NCBI GenBank assembly: GCA_031282785.1 | Contig: JAITDB010000010.1 | Coordinates: forward strand, 1-10,574 | Source of the DNA: Holosporaceae bacterium | GTDB taxonomy: Bacteria > Pseudomonadota > Alphaproteobacteria > UBA3830 | DNA length: 10,574 bases | Reading direction: 5' to 3' | Shown: positions 5,783 to 10,574 of the stretch, piece after piece | How the letters are laid out: the number at the start of each line of letters is the position of its first letter | Position numbering within the stretch: the first letter of the stretch is position 1 | Translations under genes and position numbers: made by a program | Notes under the pieces: generated by a model | Seen by the model: the letters and a program-made list of their open reading frames with translations, nothing else | What the model was told of the DNA's origin: nothing | The model's database searches: none

Positions 5783-8425
5783 CTAGGATTCGTCTGGCAG
5801 TCGTATAGCGGAGACCACTTTTTCGTCATTTTCGATACGGAACAGAATGACTCCTTGTGTAGAGCGTCCGGTTACGCGAACGCCGTTTACCGGGCAGCGA
5901 ATGAGTTTACCGCTATTAGTCACCAGCATTACGTCGTCGTTTTCGCAGACTGGGAACACAGCCACGACATTACCGGTTTTCGGACTCATATCGATGTTTT
6001 TTACGCCCTGAATGCCTCTGCCACTGGTTCTATATTCGAACGAGGAGGTCCGTTTAGCCATACCTTTTTCTGTGATGGTAATGAGCATTTGTTCGACTTC
6101 TTTCATTTCGTCGTATTTGGCCGGAGGATCCACGGTCTGGTCCTGGATTATTTCTTCGCTGCTACGTCGAAGCCAGTTGGAATATCTTATGTATTCTTCG
6201 CGTTCTTCTACGGTAGATGTTCCGTTGTTTAGAATAGACATGGATATCACTTCGTCGTCGCCGAGGAGTTTTATAGCACGTACGCCGGTAGACGCTCTGC
6301 TATTGAATACGCGAATATCATTTACGGAGAATCTTGCGCATTTCCCGAATTTTGACGCGATCATGATGTCCATATCTTCTCGGCAAATAGCTACGGAAAT
6401 GAGTTTTTCTCCGTTTTCCAGCTTCATGGCGATTTTTCCACTGGATTTTATATTGATGAAGTCGCTTAATTTATTGCGGCGAATCGTACCATGCGACGTA
6501 GCAAACACGATATCGTAGGATTCCCAGGTACTTTCGTCGTCTGGCAACGCCATCACCGTGGATAGAGATTCGTCGTTTTTGATGGGCAGCACGTTTATCA
6601 GTGCTTTACCTCGGGATTGCGGAGTAGACAGCGGGATCTTGTAGACTTTCATTTGGTATACAATGCCGGTGGTGGAAAAAAATAATACTGGCGTGTGGGT
6701 ACTGGCCATAAAAAGATCATGTACGAAGTCTTCTTCTTTGGTTGTCATGCCGGTACGGCCTTTGCCACCGCGTTTTTGGGCTCTGTAGGTGCTCAGCGGG
6801 ACTCGTTTTATGTAGCCGCTGTTGCTGATAGTGACCACCATGTCTTCTTTTTGGATGAAATCTTCATCTTCCAGGTCTAATCCGGTTTCTTCGATGGAAG
6901 TTCGTCTCGGACTAGCGAATTCTTCTTTTATTTTTATGAGTTCATCGCGAATAATTTGATAAACTTTTTCCTTGGATCCCAATATGCTCAGAAGCTCGTT
7001 TATTTTTACGGACAGTTGAGATAGTTCTTCAGAAATTTTTGCTCTTTCGAGTCCGGTCAGTCTGTGGAGTCTCAAATCTAGGATCGCCTGAGCCTGAACG
7101 TCCGTCAAACGGCATTTTCCGTTTATGTATACGCTGGCGGGATCGTCCACGAGGCGAATGAGTGGTTCCACATCTTCGGCGTTCCAGTCGATTTCCAGCA
7201 ATGTTTTTTTGGCGGAGGCCGGATCAGCGCTGGATCTAATAATCCGAATGATTTCGTCTATATTAGCAACGGCAATAGCCAGACCGATCAAAACATGCGC
7301 TCGATCTCGTGCTTTATTCAGATCGAAGCGGGTCCGGCGTACAACGACTTCTTCACGGAATTCGATGAACGCTCTCAGCACTTCCATTAGATTCATCAGT
7401 TTAGGGCGTCCGTTATGGAGCGCCAGCATATTCACGCCAAAGGACGTCTGCAGCACTGTATGTCGGAACAGTTGGTTCAGTACTACGTCGCCGTTGGCAT
7501 CTTTTTTCAATTCAATGACTACGCGAATGCCGTCTCGGTCGGACTCGTCTCGCAGGTCTGCGATGCCATCGATTACTTTTTCATTCACGAGACTGGCGAT
7601 TTTTTCGAGCAATCTTGCTTTGTTCACCTGATATGGGACTTCGGTGATGATAATGGCTTGTCTATCTTTACGAACGTTTTCGAATTTCGTTTTGCCTCGC
7701 ATCATGATAGATCCACGACCGGTTTTGAAAGCCGCCAGTATGCCATTGCGACCGATTATGATTCCCCCGGTTGGAAAATCGGGGCCTTGTATGACCGGCA
7801 GCAGATTCTCCAGTGTCGCGTTTGGATCATCTATGAGCACGAGACAGGCGTCAATGACCTCGGCGAGGTTGTGGGTTGGAATGTTGGTAGCCATGCCGAC
7901 GGCAATGCCTCCGGCTCCGTTCACCAGCAGATTCGGAAAGCGTGCCGGCAGCAATCTCGGCTCCTGCAGAGATTCGTCGTAGTTCGGCTGGAAATCCACG
8001 GTGTCGCTGTAGAGATCTTCCGTCAGAGTATGCGCGATTTTCGACAGACGCGCCTCCGTGTAACGCATAGCCGCAGCCGGATCGCCGTCTATGGATCCAA
8101 AGTTTCCCTGTCCGTTGATCAGCAATTCCCGCATGGAGAACGGCTGAGCCATACGCACCATCGCTTCGTATATCGGGTCATTTCCATGAGGGTGATATTT
8201 ACCAATGACGTCACCGACAATGCGAGCAGATTTGCGAAACGGCTTGTTATAATCGTAACCGCTCTCTACCATGCTATATATGATGCGCCGATGCACTGGT
8301 TTCAGGCCGTCTCTGACGTCTGGCAAAGCTCTGGAAACAATCACGCTCATGGCGTAGTCCAGATACGACTTCTGCATCTCTTCTTCAAGCGACACAGGCA
8401 TTATATCATCTTTATTGGCATCCAC
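5783..8425 (-). CDS. gyrA: DNA gyrase subunit A
   Basis: GyrA forms the A2B2 gyrase with GyrB and introduces negative supercoils by cutting and resealing DNA. The protein has 880 residues against 875 in E. coli. Its numbering matches E. coli through the active site: the catalytic Tyr is Y122 in [10 protein letters not shown]. The breakage-reunion and coiled-coil parts occupy about 1-520 and the DNA-wrapping beta-pinwheel about 525-880. The GyrA box is QKRGGKG (550-556), which marks this as GyrA rather than ParC. The start is GTG at 8425, supported by a GGAG 7 nt upstream; the next in-frame ATG would remove eight residues. The quinolone region reads [15 protein letters not shown], with Asp at position 83, Asn at 82 and Glu at 87, unlike the usual HGDSAVYD. 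The gene follows ssb by 56 nt and is probably cotranscribed with it. Confidence 0.98.
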   Translation of the reverse strand: MDANKDDIMPVSLEEEMQKSYLDYAMSVIVSRALPDVRDGLKPVHRRIIYSMVESGYDYNKPFRKSARIVGDVIGKYHPHGNDPIYEAMVRMAQPFSMRELLINGQGNFGSIDGDPAAAMRYTEARLSKIAHTLTEDLYSDTVDFQPNYDESLQEPRLLPARFPNLLVNGAGGIAVGMATNIPTHNLAEVIDACLVLIDDPNATLENLLPVIQGPDFPTGGIIIGRNGILAAFKTGRGSIMMRGKTKFENVRKDRQAIIITEVPYQVNKARLLEKIASLVNEKVIDGIADLRDESDRDGIRVVIELKKDANGDVVLNQLFRHTVLQTSFGVNMLALHNGRPKLMNLMEVLRAFIEFREEVVVRRTRFDLNKARDRAHVLIGLAIAVANIDEIIRIIRSSADPASAKKTLLEIDWNAEDVEPLIRLVDDPASVYINGKCRLTDVQAQAILDLRLHRLTGLERAKISEELSQLSVKINELLSILGSKEKVYQIIRDELIKIKEEFASPRRTSIEETGLDLEDEDFIQKEDMVVTISNSGYIKRVPLSTYRAQKRGGKGRTGMTTKEEDFVHDLFMASTHTPVLFFSTTGIVYQMKVYKIPLSTPQSRGKALINVLPIKNDESLSTVMALPDDESTWESYDIVFATSHGTIRRNKLSDFINIKSSGKIAMKLENGEKLISVAICREDMDIMIASKFGKCARFSVNDIRVFNSRASTGVRAIKLLGDDEVISMSILNNGTSTVEEREEYIRYSNWLRRSSEEIIQDQTVDPPAKYDEMKEVEQMLITITEKGMAKRTSSFEYRTSGRGIQGVKNIDMSPKTGNVVAVFPVCENDDVMLVTNSGKLIRCPVNGVRVTGRSTQGVILFRIENDEKVVSAIRLPDES

Positions 8426-8432
8426 TAAAAAT

Positions 8433-8436
8433 CTCC
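8433..8436 (-). promoter_or_regulatory. Ribosome binding site that fixes the gyrA GTG start
   Basis: GGAG lies 7 nt before the GTG at 8425. No comparable site precedes the internal ATG at codon 9, so GTG is the preferred start. Confidence 0.6.
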
Positions 8437-8481
8437 GAGTTTTATCATTTAAGCACTTATCAAGATACCGCGAATACGGTC

Positions 8482-8925
8482 TTAGAACGGAATATCATCT
8501 TCTATAACAGGCAGAGGAGCGGAAGATTTATCCTCTGCAGCTGCAGCAGGTTGCGATCCGGTTCCTGCATCGCTTTTGGAGTCCAGCAGCGTCAATTCTC
8601 CTCTGAATCTCGAGAGAACGACCTCCGTGATATATCTTTCGATGCCCGCTTGATCCTGCCAGCGACGCGTCTGCAATTGTCCCTCTATGTATATCTTGGA
8701 TCCTTTGTGCAGATACTTCTCACACACATCACAAAGATTCGGATTGAATACCACAATCCTGTGCCATTCTACTCTATCTTTTCTTTCTCCTGTGATTTTA
8801 TCTTTCCACGATTCCGACGTCGCCAACGAAAAATTAACAACCTTGGATCCGTCCTGGGCACTTCTGACCTCCGGATCCCGACCAACGTTACCAATCAAAA
8901 TAACTTTGTTTACACTACCTGCCAT
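8482..8925 (-). CDS. ssb: Single-stranded DNA-binding protein
   Basis: SSB coats single-stranded DNA during replication, repair and recombination and recruits partner proteins through its C-terminal tip. The protein has 147 residues from ATG 8925. Residues 1 to about 110 form the OB fold ([20 protein letters not shown] at the start), with W40, W54, F60 and W89 at positions typical of DNA-stacking aromatics. Residues 111-137 are a flexible Ala/Ser-rich linker, and the chain ends in the classical acidic tip DDIPF. The frame extends 23 codons further upstream to an ATG at 8994, but the family always begins near MAGSVNKV, and an AGGTGA site lies 5 nt before the ATG at 8925, so the shorter form is chosen. 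gyrA follows after 56 nt in the same direction. Confidence 0.97.
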   Translation of the reverse strand: MAGSVNKVILIGNVGRDPEVRSAQDGSKVVNFSLATSESWKDKITGERKDRVEWHRIVVFNPNLCDVCEKYLHKGSKIYIEGQLQTRRWQDQAGIERYITEVVLSRFRGELTLLDSKSDAGTGSQPAAAAEDKSSAPLPVIEDDIPF

Positions 8926-8930
8926 AAAAT

Positions 8931-8936
8931 TCACCT
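8931..8936 (-). promoter_or_regulatory. Ribosome binding site that fixes the ssb start
   Basis: AGGTGA, inside AAAGGTGA, lies 5 nt before the ATG at 8925. It supports this start over the upstream in-frame ATG at 8994. Confidence 0.7.
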
Positions 8937-9011
8937 TTCCACGATAGAAATTACTGCATAATGGATCTTTTCTGTCATCGAACTTCCTTCTCATTCTTGC
9001 AGGAAATTCTC

Positions 9012-9017
9012 ATTATA
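9012..9017 (-). promoter_or_regulatory. Candidate -10 box upstream of ssb
   Basis: A perfect TATAAT on the minus strand lies 86 nt before the ssb ATG. No convincing -35 hexamer is at the right distance, so the call rests on the -10 box alone. Confidence 0.25.
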
Positions 9018-9182
9018 CAAGTATATCTCGATATTATTCTACATGCAAAAATCAGAAACATCAACAGCTGCAAAACCTTCCTGCGGGTTCATAATTTGGT
9101 TATTTTCTTTTTTTTGCGAGCACCAACAGATTTCGCACAAAATTTTTTTATAAAAAAAAATATTTTTTTCGATAAAAACGCC

Positions 9183-9210
9183 TTGACTTTTGTAAAAATA
9201 TATGTACAAT
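9183..9210 (+). promoter_or_regulatory. Promoter of the HExxH exported-protein gene
   Basis: TTGACT (9183-9188) and TACAAT (9205-9210) are separated by 16 nt, each one base from the sigma-70 consensus. Transcription would begin near 9217, about 30 nt before the ATG at 9247. This rules out the more upstream in-frame ATG at 9202, which overlaps the spacer and -10 box. An A/T-rich tract directly upstream could strengthen it. Confidence 0.65.
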
Positions 9211-9246
9211 ATGCGCTATATTAACATTACATATAAGAGAAAAATA

Positions 9247-10440
9247 ATGAAAATAACTTTTGCTTTAATCTTGGGATTATATCTGTGGAACACGTCAGTT
9301 GTGGCATGCTCCAGTGGATGGCCATACGGATTCGATGAGGAAGTTCTGAAAAAATCAGACGCCGTTTTGCCAAATGCCAATCGCGGTTGTTCAAATTGGG
9401 AAGGTTATTACGACGGAACTAACGCTTCTTTTTTACATTTCTATGTTTTCCCATATATGGCGGCACTGCTTGATAGTATCGATAGAAGAATGTATTTTCA
9501 ACTCGGAAAAATAAGCGATGCTCCATTGATATCAGAGGAATGCTCGGCTCTTCTTGATGTGTTGAGAAGCAAAGAAAAAATTTTGGTTGATGCTTTCAAG
9601 CAAGTGCCGTTTCGAGAGATAAACGCAGAAACAACACTGGATTCTCAGGCCTTTAAAAATAAATGTGACAAAGTTGCCGATGCATTGCCATTTCCATCAT
9701 GTATTCGTTCTCATATCAAAGATGTAATTGACGCGGCTCTTCGGGAAGGGAGAATTTGTGTTGGCCCTAGAGGCTCAGAAGCAATTACTAAATTTCAAGA
9801 GGAACATTTTCTTTCAGAATGGAATTTTGGATGCTCTTTCTACGGAACAATTAATGCCTGGGGTGAGACGATCTCTGATCTTATATCCGTCGTATTTCAC
9901 GAGAGTGGACATTCGGCCGCCTTTAGTCTGCTGAACTGCGCAAACCAAGGTGAATTCTTTTCGATGTTTTTTCAGATTGCTGCTTTTTCCGCGGCGGTAA
10001 AACAAGGAATTATTAATAAAACTGAAGCCGAAAGAGTAGTCCGTGCCTTTCTTGGATGTCTGTTTATAGAACAAAGAATTTTAAATTCAAATGCAGAAAT
10101 ATGCCAAAAAAATCTTTTTTCATTAGAAGACGAGTTTGACATAAAAAAATACCAGGACATGCTTCTGAAAGTCTTTGAACCGGGAATATTAGCAGCCCAA
10201 GAAGAAGAAAAATTTTTCCACGACGCTGATATTTCTATATCATCGTATTGGAAGAATGAAAAATTTTCCGACGATCTTGATGATGCCTCTACATCATCCT
10301 ATTGGAAAAATGAAAAAACTCCTGATGATCTTGATACCTCTACATCATCCTATTGGGGAGGTGAAAAATTTTCCGACGATCTTGATAATGCCTCTACATC
10401 ATCGTATTGGGACAATAAAATTGGTTCAAGAGTAGATTAG
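9247..10440 (+). CDS. Exported HExxH metallopeptidase-like protein with C-terminal repeats
   Basis: I do not recognise a named family. From ATG 9247 the protein has 397 residues. Residues 1-20 form a signal peptide. V18-V19-A20-C21-S22 fits a loose lipobox, so C21 may be lipidated, but V-x-A is also a signal peptidase I site. The central part is Cys-rich. It contains VVFHESGHSAAF with H218-E219-S220-G221-H222, the zinc-binding and catalytic signature of many metallopeptidases. E236 is one possible third ligand, which is inference. A Glu-rich helix (about 318-324) leads into a C-terminal array of SSYW-containing acidic repeats. The start is chosen because the promoter lies over the earlier ATG and the signal peptide begins here; the ribosome site (AAGAGA) is weak. 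It is the only complete plus-strand gene. Its 3' end is 35 nt from a transposase start. A secreted or surface protease, perhaps acting on the host, is plausible but unproven. Confidence 0.75.
   Translation: MKITFALILGLYLWNTSVVACSSGWPYGFDEEVLKKSDAVLPNANRGCSNWEGYYDGTNASFLHFYVFPYMAALLDSIDRRMYFQLGKISDAPLISEECSALLDVLRSKEKILVDAFKQVPFREINAETTLDSQAFKNKCDKVADALPFPSCIRSHIKDVIDAALREGRICVGPRGSEAITKFQEEHFLSEWNFGCSFYGTINAWGETISDLISVVFHESGHSAAFSLLNCANQGEFFSMFFQIAAFSAAVKQGIINKTEAERVVRAFLGCLFIEQRILNSNAEICQKNLFSLEDEFDIKKYQDMLLKVFEPGILAAQEEEKFFHDADISISSYWKNEKFSDDLDDASTSSYWKNEKTPDDLDTSTSSYWGGEKFSDDLDNASTSSYWDNKIGSRVD
10240..10410 (+). repeat. In-frame 51-54-bp repeats encoding SSYW-type units
   Basis: Four copies of the Ser-Ser-Tyr-Trp codons start at 10240, 10294, 10345 and 10399, spaced 54, 51 and 54 bp. 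The consensus unit is SSYWKNEKFSDDLDDAST (18 residues); one copy lacks one residue. The fourth unit reads SSYWDNK and then stops resembling the others. The repeats are acidic and aromatic and form the extreme C-terminus of the HExxH protein. Confidence 0.88.
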
Positions 10441-10574
10441 ATTGATTTTCTAGCCAAATAAGGTAGGATATATCAATGAAAAATAGATACATAAAAAATA
10501 CCCATATTTCTGAATCCCAATTTAGGAAAATTTTACGCCTATTTGGAGCAGATCTAACAGCAACTCAGATCTCC
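10423..10574 (+). mobile_element. Possible left end of an IS1595-like element
   Basis: The transposase start implies an insertion sequence whose left terminus must lie a short way upstream. A GG at 10423, just where the fourth SSYW repeat loses similarity, is a candidate boundary, preceded by AT-rich AATAAAAT (an 8-bp target duplication is usual for this family). If so, the last codons and the stop of the HExxH gene belong to the element. The right end is outside the window, so neither inverted repeat nor duplication can be confirmed. Confidence 0.35.
10476..10574 (+). CDS. IS1595-like transposase, 5' fragment cut by the window edge
   Basis: An open frame begins at ATG 10476 with an AGGTAGG site about 8 nt upstream and runs off the window after 33 codons. 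The N-terminus, with HISESQFRKILRLFGADLT (residues 10-28) followed by ATQIS, matches my recollection of the start of IS1595-family transposases, which begin with a short basic stretch, a Phe-Arg-x-Leu/Ile helix and LTAxQIA before a DNA-binding segment. The DDE-type catalytic domain would lie outside the window. Only the first 33 residues are available, so the family call is tentative and completeness is unknown. Confidence 0.7.
   Translation, partial: MKNRYIKNTHISESQFRKILRLFGADLTATQIS

Larger units (their letters stand above)
8926..9246. other. 321-bp divergent intergenic region between ssb and the metallopeptidase-like gene
   Basis: The two flanking genes diverge from here, so the region should contain both promoters. 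The rightward one is clear (9183-9210). The leftward one is weak (TATAAT at 9017-9012). Between them, about 9095-9180 is almost pure A/T homopolymer runs, which may act as a bent or UP-like element. No gene is supported. Confidence 0.6.

Noticed and set aside
5738..6232. Plus-strand 164-codon open frame opposite the gyrA 3' end
   Set aside because: Almost all of it is antisense to the conserved gyrA C-terminal domain and it shows no motif.
7415..8428. Plus-strand 337-codon open frame antisense to gyrA
   Set aside because: It lies entirely opposite the conserved N-terminal half of gyrA. Its composition is what a codon-shadow gives and it has no recognisable motif.
8926..8994. 23-codon N-terminal extension of ssb
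   Set aside because: SSB proteins begin near MAGSVNKV, and the AGGTGA site directly before 8925 supports the shorter start.
8961..9224. Plus-strand 87-codon open frame in the divergent gap
   Set aside because: It consists largely of translated A/T homopolymers, lacks a ribosome site, and runs through the promoter of the next gene.
9202..9246. 15-codon N-terminal extension of the HExxH protein
   Set aside because: Its ATG lies within the promoter's spacer and -10 box, upstream of the expected transcript start, and the extension would bury the signal peptide.

Overview
The window looks like one end of a draft contig from an alphaproteobacterium, probably a host-associated or intracellular one. 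The order ssb then gyrA, both on the minus strand, is a common alphaproteobacterial arrangement. The coding sequences carry many A/T runs, the three longer intergenic gaps are very AT-rich, and several products are predicted to be secreted or surface-exposed. A Rickettsiales- or Holosporales-like source is an inference, not something the sequence proves. The first 32 bases are not genomic: they match the end of an Illumina sequencing adapter at 30 of 32 positions.

Minus-strand genes, in order of transcription from right to left. Unit 1 is ssb (8925-8482) followed by gyrA (8425-5783, GTG start). After a 476-bp AT-rich gap comes unit 2: two adjacent dCTP-deaminase-family genes (5306-4773 and 4755-4231), with lnt (4298-2727) overlapping the end of the second. 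After a 345-bp gap comes unit 3: an outer-membrane beta-barrel/surface-antigen-like gene (2381-1437), then a secreted Pro/Gln/Gly-rich repeat protein (from 1409) whose reading frame stays open to the contig edge.

Plus-strand genes at the right end. A monocistronic gene (9247-10440) has its own good promoter. It encodes an exported protein with an HESGH zinc-metallopeptidase-type motif and a C-terminal array of SSYW-containing repeats. It is followed directly by the first 33 codons of an IS1595-like transposase, which runs off the right edge.

Two points stand out. First, the two dCTP-deaminase paralogues have lost opposite parts of the catalytic set: one keeps RSSxxR but has Gln in place of the catalytic Glu, the other keeps the Glu but lost the Arg/Ser/Arg residues. 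This suggests either a hetero-oligomer with shared active sites or two non-deaminating proteins. Second, several genes concern the cell envelope or its exterior (Lnt, beta-barrel, repeat protein, exported HExxH protein), and repeat arrays and a mobile element sit at both window edges. No tRNA, rRNA, CRISPR array or convincing intrinsic terminator was seen.
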